64,000 bases of DNA from Bacteroidales bacterium (GTDB taxonomy: Bacteria > Bacteroidota > Bacteroidia > Bacteroidales > FEN-979): NCBI GenBank assembly GCA_025355465.1, contig JANXZO010000059.1:1-64000 (forward strand), in the 5' to 3' direction. Shown piece after piece: positions 41,863-51,172 of the stretch. The notes under the pieces are model-generated. The model made no database searches, was not told where the DNA came from, and was given only the letters and a program-made list of their open reading frames with translations. Position 1 is the stretch's first letter, and each line of letters begins with the position of its first letter. Both the position numbers and the translations under genes were made by a program.

Positions 41863-43941
41863 TTATGGCTGTAAATCAATCAGAAACCTGGCCGCAATAC
41901 CTGCCCAGATATAGGTTTTATTCCAACCTGCCTGGTGGTCATCAGCACTGTAGAATTCCCAGAAAACATGATCATCTTTCAGGTGGTATATCATGTTCCT
42001 GAGCACCCTGTCAGATAATTCTCCGGCCTCCTGCTTGTAACCATAATCAAGCAATCCACGGAATATCAGATAATTCCACTGTACCCATACGGGACCATTC
42101 CAATACCCGATCGGACAATAATAATTGCTTTTCGCCGAAAGAGAAGGGATGCCATAAGGTCTCCAGAATTCGGTGGTGTCTCGCATTTGCCCGACCACCA
42201 GCCCTGTTTTGCCGGCATCGGTGACTCCGGCCCAAAGTGGCAGAAATCCGATGATCTCTTTGACTTTTAAGTCGTCCGGCTTGGTATACGTAAAGGATTG
42301 ATCATTTCTGTTAACGTTGTAATAAAACCCGGTTGCAGTATCCCATAACTTCTCATTGATCAATCTGGTTCGCCTTTCGGCATCTGCTTTCCATACATCG
42401 GATTCCTGACTCTTTCCAAGAATGGTCGCCATCTCCTGCAGCGACCGGGCCTCTTTAACAAGCATGGCATTCACGTCAGGTCCCTCAAAATTGGAAGCCC
42501 AGCCTGTCTGGTCCCACACGGCAACCTTCGCGTCTCTTACCGATTCCAGTTCCGCATGCCCTCCCCACTCGCAAAGACCGTTTTGATTCGAGTCCCGGTT
42601 GGCCACATAAAACTGGTAAAATTTCTTCCCCGACGTGTAGGCTTCACCTAAGAACTGCCGGTCCTTAGAGATTTTAAAAATCTCAAGATTCTCATAATTG
42701 AACCAGGGGGCCGACGTGGTCCTCTTTCCGCCGGTCTCAATGGTCTCATCCAGGTAAGGACCGGTTCGGTAATTAATGTATCCATCCTTTTGCTGGCGGT
42801 CGATATAAACCCGCTGAGAGTTCATGGCACCTTCCGGATCCATGTAAGCATAGGCCATCATGCACAGACTTTCGTGAAAAACTTGTCCGCCATAACCCCA
42901 ACCCCATTTCGGCTCCCGCGAAAAAACATAATAATTCTTCAGGCATCTGCCTTCGGGTGGCATCATGCACTGCCGCATCAGCGAAAATGCGCTCCAATAA
43001 AGCATCTCCTGGTCGGGGTTTTCAAATTTCAGCCGGGGAATACGCGCATAACACTTTTCATCTTCCCTGATCAGTTTCTCCGGATCCACCTCCAAAAGAG
43101 TTGAGATCATAGGCTGATGGCCGGTTTTGGGCGAACGATCCCCATGCAATCCGACAATGGTCCTGAACCCTGTCGATTCACCCGGACCAAGCCGGATCGT
43201 GCGGACACCGACAATTCCTTTGATATTGTTCCCTCTTTTAAGCGTACCGAACGAATTTTTCAGGGCCGCCAGCGGATCAACGCGGGATGCAGGTTGATTC
43301 TCTTTAACAGGCTGAATAAAGGTCAGGGTGCTGTCAAATTCAAGGGTGGACAAAAAATTTCCGGTTATGTCCTCTACAAGCGGAATATTATGTTCCTTCA
43401 TCCATCCATCCAACGGTTTTTTAATCTGAAATGTAAACCCGTCAGGATCAGCCGCATGCTGAATATCCTGCAAAGTATCCCGGGAAGGGAGATAAAGGTA
43501 GGGCAATATACCTGTTTCCAGAACATTGCGACCGGTGTTGATGACTTTATAGGCGGTGATGGTCCATTGCGAACTGTAGACAATTGCTTTTACTTCAACC
43601 CGTAGTTCAGGAAAGGGGTAGTAGTAGTAACAAACCAGATCGCTGTAGGAAACGGTAACGACGGGTTCGCGAAACAGTTCATTCAGCCTGAATCGCAGTT
43701 TCCCGTCAAGACTAAACGCAAGGCCTGTATTGGGACCGTCTTTCGATATCATTTCAACTCCATTCTCCGGATCAAACCACTGAAATTGGTATGCCTGATC
43801 GAGTTTGTAAGCCGATCTGCCGACAGGTGCAGCATAGGTCGTAAATAACGGATCCCTCCGCGTGGCGTTCAGATTGGATAAATACTGCGGAAAGATCTGC
43901 AGCGGCAGGGCAAACAAAAGGATAGATAACGTTCTTTTCAT
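41863..43941 (-). CDS. Secreted MGH1-like six-hairpin glycosidase (copy B)
   Basis: A 692-residue protein with a signal peptide (MKRTLSILLFALPLQIFPQ) and the same layout as copy A. Shared landmarks include DPLFTTYAAPVGRSAYK, EPKWGWGYGGQVFHESLCMM, NGLCEWGGHAELESVRDA, EMATILGKSQESDVWKA and GYWNGPVWVQWNYLIFRGL. Divergence from copy A is considerable, so the pair probably acts on different linkages of one glycan. It lies 26 bases downstream of the 1162-residue glycosidase gene, so it is co-transcribed. Secretion to the periplasm or surface is expected. Confidence 0.82.
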   Translation of the reverse strand: MKRTLSILLFALPLQIFPQYLSNLNATRRDPLFTTYAAPVGRSAYKLDQAYQFQWFDPENGVEMISKDGPNTGLAFSLDGKLRFRLNELFREPVVTVSYSDLVCYYYYPFPELRVEVKAIVYSSQWTITAYKVINTGRNVLETGILPYLYLPSRDTLQDIQHAADPDGFTFQIKKPLDGWMKEHNIPLVEDITGNFLSTLEFDSTLTFIQPVKENQPASRVDPLAALKNSFGTLKRGNNIKGIVGVRTIRLGPGESTGFRTIVGLHGDRSPKTGHQPMISTLLEVDPEKLIREDEKCYARIPRLKFENPDQEMLYWSAFSLMRQCMMPPEGRCLKNYYVFSREPKWGWGYGGQVFHESLCMMAYAYMDPEGAMNSQRVYIDRQQKDGYINYRTGPYLDETIETGGKRTTSAPWFNYENLEIFKISKDRQFLGEAYTSGKKFYQFYVANRDSNQNGLCEWGGHAELESVRDAKVAVWDQTGWASNFEGPDVNAMLVKEARSLQEMATILGKSQESDVWKADAERRTRLINEKLWDTATGFYYNVNRNDQSFTYTKPDDLKVKEIIGFLPLWAGVTDAGKTGLVVGQMRDTTEFWRPYGIPSLSAKSNYYCPIGYWNGPVWVQWNYLIFRGLLDYGYKQEAGELSDRVLRNMIYHLKDDHVFWEFYSADDHQAGWNKTYIWAGIAARFLIDLQP

Positions 43942-43967
43942 ATAGAAATGACTTTACGTCCGGATAA

Positions 43968-46900
43968 TCATTCCAGCACGATCTTTACGCTCTTGGTGGC
44001 ATACTTCATGGTGCCGTTTTCGAACAGAACTTCGATCTGGGTTATCTGGTTGTGCTGGCCACGGATCTCCCCACCTTCCACACGAATGATCTGCTGACCA
44101 TTGATATAGATTTCCAGCTTACCGATACTTCCCGGCACCCCTTCCATCTCCACCGTATACTCTTTCCCCCGAAGCCTGGCGCTAATGATCCTTGTTCCCG
44201 CAGAAGGGTAACCTGGCTTTGGATCGGCGATCACAGGCAAAACGGCGATCCCTTTGTCGGTATCAAACGCAATCCGGTGAAATTTGCTGATCCTGGTTTT
44301 TATTAACACCGTCACGTTTTGTTCTGACTTGAAAATGGTAAATGGAATCTCGGCATTGTCTATGGTTACGCGCTGAACAAAGGCACCCGCCGGAAGTACA
44401 GCGAGAAACTCCAGCTCAATTCCCGATCCTCCGGAAAGCAGGAAGTCGTAAGTGTAATTTCCTCCCTTGCGATGAAAATTAAACCCCAGCCGCTTATCCT
44501 CCATCCTGATATTTCGTACATCGAGTGTGTCCCAGTCTGCCGGAAGTCTGGGTGAAAGTATGACCTTGTTTTCCTGGGCCCGGATATCAATACCAAGCAT
44601 CCCTTCGATGGCAGGTTGCAGCACCATTGTTTCCGACCAGCACTGGTGAGCACAAACTCCGGATGGCTTGTATTCCGCACCATTCATGACCTCCTCCACA
44701 AATCCAAGACCCCAGTTCCTGTAGATGTTTAAATTGTTCATGAGGTGCGAAAAGCCCTGCGGGTAGTTGCCATAGGCATATTCAGCAAGCGCTGTCCACC
44801 CCGTAAACAAGGGCCATACGCTGCCGTAATGATAACCGGTAGGCTTAAAGTAAGGGCTGTCATCGCGAACGATCCTGGTGCCCCAGTTGGTACTGAATGA
44901 ATTTCCGGCAAACTGTTTCAGACATTCCTTTGCCTTTTCCGGATCGGCAGTTTTGAAATATAGCGGAACTGCCGGCAGCACGGTAGCCTCGGTCCTGAAT
45001 GTTCCGTTCCGGTTCTTTCCATAGGCAAAAAATTGGTTGGTTTTGTTCCAGAATTCTTTGTTGATGATATCTTTCAGCTCCTTCGACTCAAGTCCGTAAC
45101 TTTCGGCTTCCCGATCCCCTGTAAATGCTGCCATGTTTGCTGCTTCACGCAATGCAGCCGCCCATATTCCCGTCATGTAAATGGTCGCATGAGATCCGTA
45201 AAGTTCACCTCCTTCAACCCATCCGTGGCCTACATTCGTATTTTCAATCAAATGGTCTCCGTCGGTATCGGTCGAGAAACAAAAATCAATGGCCTTGCGG
45301 ATATGAGGCCAACTCTTGCGAATAAAGGCTGTGTCGTTCGTGTGCCTGAAATATTTTCCGGCAAGCACAACATACAAAGGTGTTGCATCTGCCGCATCGT
45401 AATGTATAAATCCCGATGTGGTAGCTTCATGAAAGATTTTTCCCGTGAGGTCCTGGTATTTATTGAAAAATTCCAGCTCCTGTTTCACTTTGTCAAAATC
45501 CCCGTAATCAAGCAACGCAAAACTGCTCCACTGTCCGTCGCGACCAAAATACCAGCTGTATCCAGGCCTTCCGCTTACTTTCTGTCCGCCATCCCATCCA
45601 TGTCTTGTGCTAGCGTAGCCGGCCACCAGCGCCGTGCCCATGCCCGGGGTATTGACCAAAAACCGGTTGGTGCCGGTTAGCGCCCATCTGTACCCAAGGT
45701 TGAAATTGTTGTCAGGCGTGGTGATCAATAACGAGGATGCCAGAAATTTTCTGCTGTTGTTTACCGCTTCTTCATAAATAAGTTTGGGATCGTGCAAGGC
45801 CAGGTCAAACTGCTTGTAGGTGGTAGCATAACCTTCCACGGAGGCAGTGTAAACAATGTCCAGCTGGTCATTCATACCCAGTGCGTAGGTGAGAAGAAAA
45901 CCTGCCTGCATCATGTCTGTAGGCTTTCCTGAAATTTTATTGGACCCCTTGTCAAACGAAAACCCGTCAAACTGTCCCGACTGGTGATCGAGAGGCCTCC
46001 TGTTGGCACCAATGAACACATTGAGATCATTTGATTTATCGCGGATATTAAAAGCGTTCAGGTCTGCATCCCAGGAATGACATACAGCGCCGGTGGCCAT
46101 GGATGAATAGGGCCACATCCATCGAAGGTTTGACTTGAACTGGAGAACCAGTTCTGCCCCGTAAACACCTCTGTATTCATAATGAATCACCCCCGTTGGA
46201 TTCACCGGATCATTTACAATGACCTCCTTCAGGTAGGCCCGGGGAAATTTGTACTGCCGCATGAAATAGGCCGGGTCTGCTGCAATTTCCGGTCGTTCAT
46301 CTGAAAGCCAGTAAATCGTGTCACGATAACTGAACCTGATGCCAACCTCATAATCGCGGAATGCCATAAACGGATGGGACCAAACTTCTTCGATTCCCCC
46401 GTTTTCACTTCCCATGGTTACCAGTCGCTCTCCTGCAACATCCCAGAAGTTTTTTGTAGCAAAGCGGTTTTCCAGGGTAAGATCATCCTTTGTTGTCGCC
46501 CATGGCTTGCTCTCCGGAACGGCTATTAGTAACTGATCGGTTTCAGGCTTGAGATTGTCACAAGTGTTGACACTCCCTGCTTCGTAAGTCCAGTAATAAG
46601 CAGGCTGACCGATAAATTTACCTTGTAAGAAATCAAAGATATTTTGTGTGAACATTTCAAGATGCGCCCGGTTCAGGTTTGGCTCTGCAAAATCCATGTA
46701 ACCTCCCACCGCGATCAGTCTCCCTTTTCCCAGAGTGTACTCAAGAACAAGCTTCGAACCCTCCTTCAGAATAATATAATCCCAGTCAACAGCGATCACT
46801 TTACCATTTTTCGGAACCTTATTACCAAAATAACCTGTAATCCTGGTGGTCAGATCACGGGATGGTCGCTGAACATATCCGCCACCATGCATTCCGCTGA

Positions 46901-47456
46901 ATAACGGATGTTCCCTGAACGCATGAAATCCGAGTTTTCGCCCGTATCCCTCATCAACGCAAGGTTTGGTGCTGTCAACGGGGACTACCGGCTCTAGTCC
47001 GAGCACATTGAGATAATGAAAAGCCTGCTGGGTCAGAAGTAAGTTTCCACCATTCTGCAGATATGAACGGATAGCATTGATAAATTTTTGGCCTGACTCG
47101 ATTTCTGTCAGCTTTACGCTATCGGGTTTGTGTATCCATAGAATTTTGAATTTGTTGAGGACTTTCTGTTGTTTTGCAACCTGGTTAAACGTAATGTATT
47201 CTGCATTTGGGTTTTTCCCTTTAAGGAAATCAAAAGCGGATTTTACCTTCGCTCCTGATTTTTCGTAAGGAAGCAGGCTGATAAATCCGATTGCAGGAAC
47301 TTCAACCTTTTCGCTCTGGCTGCCCGGATTTTTTGACAAAGGAATGCTATGCATCCTCATGTTTTGTCCCTTTACCGACTGAGCAAAGGTGTCAGCTTTC
47401 CATGATCCCGCTGCCAGAAAAAAAATGGCAAGAACCCACATCCTGTATGTTTTCAT
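43968..47456 (-). CDS. Large secreted six-hairpin glycosidase with amidotransferase-like N-terminal domain
   Basis: A 1162-residue protein with a signal peptide. Residues 50-290 resemble a class I glutamine-amidotransferase-like domain: FKILWIHKPDS, LQNGGNLLLTQQAFHYLN, RLIAVGGYMDF. A beta-sandwich follows, then from about 590 to 1000 an (alpha/alpha)6 barrel of the glycogen-debranching C-domain type, with SWYFGRDGQWSSFALLDYGD, VGHGWVEGGELYG, GTFRTEATVLPAVPLYF and SGVCAHQCWSETMVLQP. It should cleave alpha-linked oligosaccharides outside the cell. Its ATG overlaps the HAD gene stop (ATGA). The role of the N-terminal domain is unknown, and I see no catalytic Cys in it. Confidence 0.78.
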   Translation of the reverse strand: MKTYRMWVLAIFFLAAGSWKADTFAQSVKGQNMRMHSIPLSKNPGSQSEKVEVPAIGFISLLPYEKSGAKVKSAFDFLKGKNPNAEYITFNQVAKQQKVLNKFKILWIHKPDSVKLTEIESGQKFINAIRSYLQNGGNLLLTQQAFHYLNVLGLEPVVPVDSTKPCVDEGYGRKLGFHAFREHPLFSGMHGGGYVQRPSRDLTTRITGYFGNKVPKNGKVIAVDWDYIILKEGSKLVLEYTLGKGRLIAVGGYMDFAEPNLNRAHLEMFTQNIFDFLQGKFIGQPAYYWTYEAGSVNTCDNLKPETDQLLIAVPESKPWATTKDDLTLENRFATKNFWDVAGERLVTMGSENGGIEEVWSHPFMAFRDYEVGIRFSYRDTIYWLSDERPEIAADPAYFMRQYKFPRAYLKEVIVNDPVNPTGVIHYEYRGVYGAELVLQFKSNLRWMWPYSSMATGAVCHSWDADLNAFNIRDKSNDLNVFIGANRRPLDHQSGQFDGFSFDKGSNKISGKPTDMMQAGFLLTYALGMNDQLDIVYTASVEGYATTYKQFDLALHDPKLIYEEAVNNSRKFLASSLLITTPDNNFNLGYRWALTGTNRFLVNTPGMGTALVAGYASTRHGWDGGQKVSGRPGYSWYFGRDGQWSSFALLDYGDFDKVKQELEFFNKYQDLTGKIFHEATTSGFIHYDAADATPLYVVLAGKYFRHTNDTAFIRKSWPHIRKAIDFCFSTDTDGDHLIENTNVGHGWVEGGELYGSHATIYMTGIWAAALREAANMAAFTGDREAESYGLESKELKDIINKEFWNKTNQFFAYGKNRNGTFRTEATVLPAVPLYFKTADPEKAKECLKQFAGNSFSTNWGTRIVRDDSPYFKPTGYHYGSVWPLFTGWTALAEYAYGNYPQGFSHLMNNLNIYRNWGLGFVEEVMNGAEYKPSGVCAHQCWSETMVLQPAIEGMLGIDIRAQENKVILSPRLPADWDTLDVRNIRMEDKRLGFNFHRKGGNYTYDFLLSGGSGIELEFLAVLPAGAFVQRVTIDNAEIPFTIFKSEQNVTVLIKTRISKFHRIAFDTDKGIAVLPVIADPKPGYPSAGTRIISARLRGKEYTVEMEGVPGSIGKLEIYINGQQIIRVEGGEIRGQHNQITQIEVLFENGTMKYATKSVKIVLE

Positions 47457-48100
47457 AGTAGCTCTTTTAACTCAATTAACGATATTATGAGCGGGATATC
47501 CAGTACTGATAACCGTTCTCTGGTTTGATGACCATTGGGGATAAGCAAACAATCGATCCCCAATTCAAAGGCAACTTCGGCGTCATGTCTTGTATCACCG
47601 ATGAAAACAATTTTTTCAAGGGGACAGCGGATCTCCTCAATCAGCCTGAATCCAACTCCGGTTTTTCCGTGTGCGTAATGATCATCCAGGCCGAAAATAT
47701 GGTCGAAATACTTAAATACACCAAGAACTTTCGTCTCCCCGATCAGTTCTGTCTGCTCGCGGGCCGAAAGGATATACTGCCTGAACCCATGGTTCCTGAA
47801 GGCTTCGAGAACGGGCACAACACCGTGGTGCAGACTGCTTTCCCATTGCCGCAGGTTGTACTTGTTCATAAACTCCATACCGACTTTCTCGAATGGCTCC
47901 TTGTCAAAATCATAACCCAGTTTCTGGTAGTAATCTTTCACCGGAAAGTCGAAGATAGCCTTGTATTGCTCCACAGTGAGGATGGGAAGGTTGCGGTCTG
48001 CAAGCATTCCATTCATTACATCCACGCAAAGCCAGGCATCATTCAGTAAGGTTCCGTTCCAGTCCCAGATGACATGCGAGTAATTCGAAAGATCGCTCAT
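47453..48100 (-). CDS. HAD superfamily phosphatase
   Basis: A 215-residue haloacid-dehalogenase phosphatase of the phosphoglycolate phosphatase type with an all-alpha cap. Motif I is DWNGTLLND (Asp nucleophile and second Asp/Asn position as DxNGT), motif II SARE, the motif III lysine near KTGVGF, and motif IV GDTRHDAEVA. No signal peptide, so cytosolic. It is the first gene of the second glycan operon and is translationally coupled to the glycosidase. It may dephosphorylate a sugar phosphate made from the released sugars, but this is context inference. Confidence 0.88.
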   Translation of the reverse strand: MSDLSNYSHVIWDWNGTLLNDAWLCVDVMNGMLADRNLPILTVEQYKAIFDFPVKDYYQKLGYDFDKEPFEKVGMEFMNKYNLRQWESSLHHGVVPVLEAFRNHGFRQYILSAREQTELIGETKVLGVFKYFDHIFGLDDHYAHGKTGVGFRLIEEIRCPLEKIVFIGDTRHDAEVAFELGIDCLLIPNGHQTRERLSVLDIPLIISLIELKELL

Positions 48101-48110
48101 GGTAAAAGCT

Positions 48111-48118
48111 TATTTTTG
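48111..48118 (+). promoter_or_regulatory. -7 promoter element for the PflX-like radical SAM gene
   Basis: TATTTTTG matches TAnnTTTG. It overlaps an in-frame GTG (48118), so the true start must be the ATG at 48154. Confidence 0.5.
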
Positions 48119-48124
48119 TGCGAT

Positions 48125-48132
48125 CAAAAGTA
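48125..48132 (-). promoter_or_regulatory. -7 promoter element for the HAD/glycosidase operon
   Basis: Minus-strand TACTTTTG matches TAnnTTTG, 24 bases before the HAD ATG. It faces the plus-strand element at 48111-48118, so the two transcription start regions overlap. Confidence 0.5.
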
Positions 48133-48153
48133 ACGAAAATACCATCGTTATAT

Positions 48154-49098
48154 ATGGACTACGAACGCCTTCTCAATCCACTTGAGCTTCTGCACGACTG
48201 CACCAATTGCCCGAGAAATTGCCATGCCAACCGGTTTACCGGCAAAACAGGTTATTGCAGGAGCGATGCTTCGTTGAACATTGCCTCTATCTGCGTTCAT
48301 CGCGGTGAAGAACCTGTGATCAGCGGCCATTCAGGCATCTGCAACATTTTTTTTACCAATTGCAACCTTCAATGTATTTACTGCCAGAATCATCAGATCA
48401 GCGATCGGCACATCCGCAGGAATACCTCGGCAATGACACTTACAGAGGCTTTAGGGCAGATCACAGCGATTCTCGACAGTGGTGTTGAGTTGGTAGGGTT
48501 TGTTTCCCCATCGCATTTTGTTCCACAGATGTTGGTTATCATTCGTGAAATAGAGGCCATGGGATATAGTCCGGGTTGGGTGTATAACACCAACGGGTAT
48601 GACAAGGCTGAAACACTCCGGTCGCTTGAAGGTATAATAGATGTTTATCTGCCGGATTTTAAGTATTATGAAAATCAGCTGGCATACGAATTGTCAGATG
48701 CAATGGACTATCCTGAAATAGCCTCCCGGGCGCTGAGGGAGATCTTTCGTCAAAAGGGCGCCACCCTCATTACAGACAATAACGGGAGGGCTGTTTCCGG
48801 AATGATTATTCGTCACCTGGTACTCCCTGGACAGGTTGAAAATAGCATAAAGGTCCTTCAATTCATTGCAAATGATCTCTCTCCTCGCATTCACATCTCG
48901 CTGATGGCGCAATATTATCCACCTGACCGGGTAGCACACCATCCTTTTTTGTTCCGCGGAATCACAGCAGACGAATACGATTTGGTAAAGGAGGAGATGG
49001 AGCGGCTGGGCATCTGCAACGGCTGGATCCAGGATTTAGGAAGCGGCGATCATTACCAGCCCGACTTCAGCAATGAGCATCCATTTGAGAGAACGTGA
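48154..49098 (+). CDS. PflX-like radical SAM protein (COG1313 type)
   Basis: A 314-residue radical SAM protein. The N-terminus has a four-cysteine cluster, CTNCPRNC followed by YC, before the radical SAM motif CNLQCIYC (CX3CX2C). It resembles the uncharacterised PflX proteins related to pyruvate formate-lyase activases. The role is unknown; activation of a glycyl radical or other enzyme, or tRNA/protein modification, is possible. The start at 48154 is preferred over the in-frame GTG at 48118 because that codon lies in the promoter. No glycyl radical enzyme gene is adjacent. Confidence 0.87.
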   Translation: MDYERLLNPLELLHDCTNCPRNCHANRFTGKTGYCRSDASLNIASICVHRGEEPVISGHSGICNIFFTNCNLQCIYCQNHQISDRHIRRNTSAMTLTEALGQITAILDSGVELVGFVSPSHFVPQMLVIIREIEAMGYSPGWVYNTNGYDKAETLRSLEGIIDVYLPDFKYYENQLAYELSDAMDYPEIASRALREIFRQKGATLITDNNGRAVSGMIIRHLVLPGQVENSIKVLQFIANDLSPRIHISLMAQYYPPDRVAHHPFLFRGITADEYDLVKEEMERLGICNGWIQDLGSGDHYQPDFSNEHPFERT

Positions 49099-49202
49099 AT
49101 CCGATCGCAGATCAAATCTTATGAATAACCGGCGAAACGGACTCTTGATCGTCGTTTTATGGCATTAGAGAAAAAAATCTTGTCCGCTTGGGAAAGACAC
49201 AG

Positions 49203-49210
49203 TATTTTTG
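49203..49210 (+). promoter_or_regulatory. -7 promoter element for the C1 peptidase
   Basis: TATTTTTG matches TAnnTTTG, 51 bases before the ATG at 49262. The 163-base gap before this gene shows no other feature. Confidence 0.45.
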
Positions 49211-49261
49211 AACATTGTAAAAAATCAATCCACCCTTACTAATCATATTAACGAAACCTAA

Positions 49262-50467
49262 ATGAGAACAACTTCCGTTACGCTGCTTATTTCACTGATA
49301 GTGGTTTTTGCATGGCCTGGTTTTACGCAGACTACAGTAAAAAATGCTGATTCAGCTTACAATTTCACAATGGTCAGGAAACTTCCGGCGGTTTCAGTAA
49401 AAAACCAATACCGCTCAAGCACGTGCTGGAGTTTTTCTGCGATCTCATTTCTCGAATCCGAATTGCTGCGTTTGGGCAAGGACACATTCGACCTCTCGGA
49501 GATGTTCTGCGTTCGCAATTGCTACAACGACAAATCCAAACTCTATGTTCGCTACCACGGAAACCATACTTTTGGTAGTGGCGGAGCCGCTCACGATGTT
49601 ACCTATGTGCTGAAAAACTACGGCCTGGTCCCGAATTCTGTGTACAATGGACTCGTAATCGGTGAGAATAAGCCTGTCACAGGTGAAATGGACGGCGTTC
49701 TGAAAGCCTATGTTGATGCGGTGATTAAGAACCCGAACAGGCAGTTGACACCCGTCTGGCAGCAGGGATTCAACGGAATTCTGGATGCCTACCTTGGTAA
49801 AGTGCCTGAAAAATTCAACTATCAGGGCAAAGAATATACAGCCAAGTCGTTTGCTGATATGCTGGGGCTGAACCCCGAGGATTATGTGGAACTTTCCTCT
49901 TTCACCCACCACCCGTTTTACAAACCATTTGTGCTGGAAGTTGAAGACAACTGGCTGATGGAAATGGTATATAATGTGCCAATGGACGACTTGATTAAAA
50001 TCATTGATAACTCCATTATGAATGGTTATACCGTTGTTTGGGGTGCCGATGTCAGCGAAAAAGGATTCGCCTGGAAAAATGGTGTAGCTGTTGTCCCCGA
50101 TAAGTCAGCACCTGAAATTGCAGGTCTCGAACGCTCAAAATGGGAACGGATGTCAGACAACGATAAGGAGAAACTTCTTTTCAAATTTGACAAACCAATG
50201 CCTGAGAAAAACATCACCCAGGAGATGCGTCAGGTTGAGTTCGACAATTATCTCACCACCGATGATCACGGATTACACATTACCGGCATAGCGAAGGACC
50301 AGAACTCAAAAAAGTATTACTATATCAAAAATTCCTGGGGCACGGATGGTAGCCCTTACAATGGTTATTTATACGCTTCGGAGGCTTACGTGAAACTGAA
50401 AACCATGGATATCATGGTTCATAAAAACGCTATTCCCAAAGAAATTCGTCAGAAACTCGGACTCTGA
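49262..50467 (+). CDS. Secreted C1 (bleomycin hydrolase-like) cysteine peptidase
   Basis: A 401-residue papain-fold peptidase with a signal peptide (SVTLLISLIVVFAWPGFTQ). The catalytic Cys is Cys55 in SSTCWSFS. The His lies in DHGLHITGIA and the Asn in YIKNSWGT near the C-terminus. The layout matches aminopeptidase C/bleomycin hydrolase, except that Bacteroidota forms like this one are secreted. It probably degrades peptides outside the cytosol. The gene converges on aat with a 17-base gap and has its own promoter. Confidence 0.9.
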   Translation: MRTTSVTLLISLIVVFAWPGFTQTTVKNADSAYNFTMVRKLPAVSVKNQYRSSTCWSFSAISFLESELLRLGKDTFDLSEMFCVRNCYNDKSKLYVRYHGNHTFGSGGAAHDVTYVLKNYGLVPNSVYNGLVIGENKPVTGEMDGVLKAYVDAVIKNPNRQLTPVWQQGFNGILDAYLGKVPEKFNYQGKEYTAKSFADMLGLNPEDYVELSSFTHHPFYKPFVLEVEDNWLMEMVYNVPMDDLIKIIDNSIMNGYTVVWGADVSEKGFAWKNGVAVVPDKSAPEIAGLERSKWERMSDNDKEKLLFKFDKPMPEKNITQEMRQVEFDNYLTTDDHGLHITGIAKDQNSKKYYYIKNSWGTDGSPYNGYLYASEAYVKLKTMDIMVHKNAIPKEIRQKLGL

Positions 50468-50484
50468 TTTTTTCGTACTATTGA

Positions 50485-51165
50485 TTATGCGGCACTCCAT
50501 TTTCCTTTTTTGGTGGGAAATGAGAGTGCCGTTTTTAATAACTTCAGATACGATTCACGTGCCATCGTTTCGGCGCCGAGACTTATTAGATGCGGGCTTT
50601 CCACCTGGCAGTCTATGAAGGCAAAGTCCCAGCTTTGAACAAGTTCAGCCAGATGAAATAAGGCAACTTTTGACGCATCCCGGCTCCTGAAGAACATACT
50701 TTCGCCAAAAAAAGCCGACCCGAGAGAAACTCCGTAAAGTCCGCCGACAAGTTTATCATCGGCAAATGTTTCAATGCTGTGTGCATAGCCGGCATCATGC
50801 AGCATGCAATATGCTTCAATAAAATCATTCGAAATCCAGGTATCCTCCTGGCCGGGGCGCGGAGCCGTAGAACACTCCTCAATTACCTGACGGAAGGAGG
50901 TATCCATGCGAACCTCAAACCGATGGCTGGCAAGGGTTCTCGCTAACGATTCGGTGAGCCTGAAATTCTGCGGAAGGATTACCAATCTCGGATCCGGTGA
51001 AAACCAGTAAACCTCTCCTTCTGCCTGAAACCATGGGAATATCCCGCTGGCGTAGGCATTAATGAGGCGTCGGGGAGACAAATCACCGCCGATGGCTATC
51101 AGTCCGTCGGGTTCGGCTTCGTCGGCCGGAGGAAAAAATGGTTCATCGGGAAGCAGATATACCAT
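50485..51165 (-). CDS. aat: Leucyl/phenylalanyl-tRNA--protein transferase
   Basis: A 226-residue aminoacyl transferase that adds Leu or Phe to proteins with N-terminal Arg or Lys, marking them for ClpAP degradation. The family motifs are present: EPDGLIAIGGDLSPRRLINA, YASGIFPW, WFSPDPRLVI, and VGGLYGVSLGSAFFGESMF. It is cytosolic. It lies seven bases after the aminotransferase gene on the same strand and is probably co-transcribed with it. Confidence 0.96.
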   Translation of the reverse strand: MVYLLPDEPFFPPADEAEPDGLIAIGGDLSPRRLINAYASGIFPWFQAEGEVYWFSPDPRLVILPQNFRLTESLARTLASHRFEVRMDTSFRQVIEECSTAPRPGQEDTWISNDFIEAYCMLHDAGYAHSIETFADDKLVGGLYGVSLGSAFFGESMFFRSRDASKVALFHLAELVQSWDFAFIDCQVESPHLISLGAETMARESYLKLLKTALSFPTKKGKWSAA

Positions 51166-51172
51166 TTTCTGA

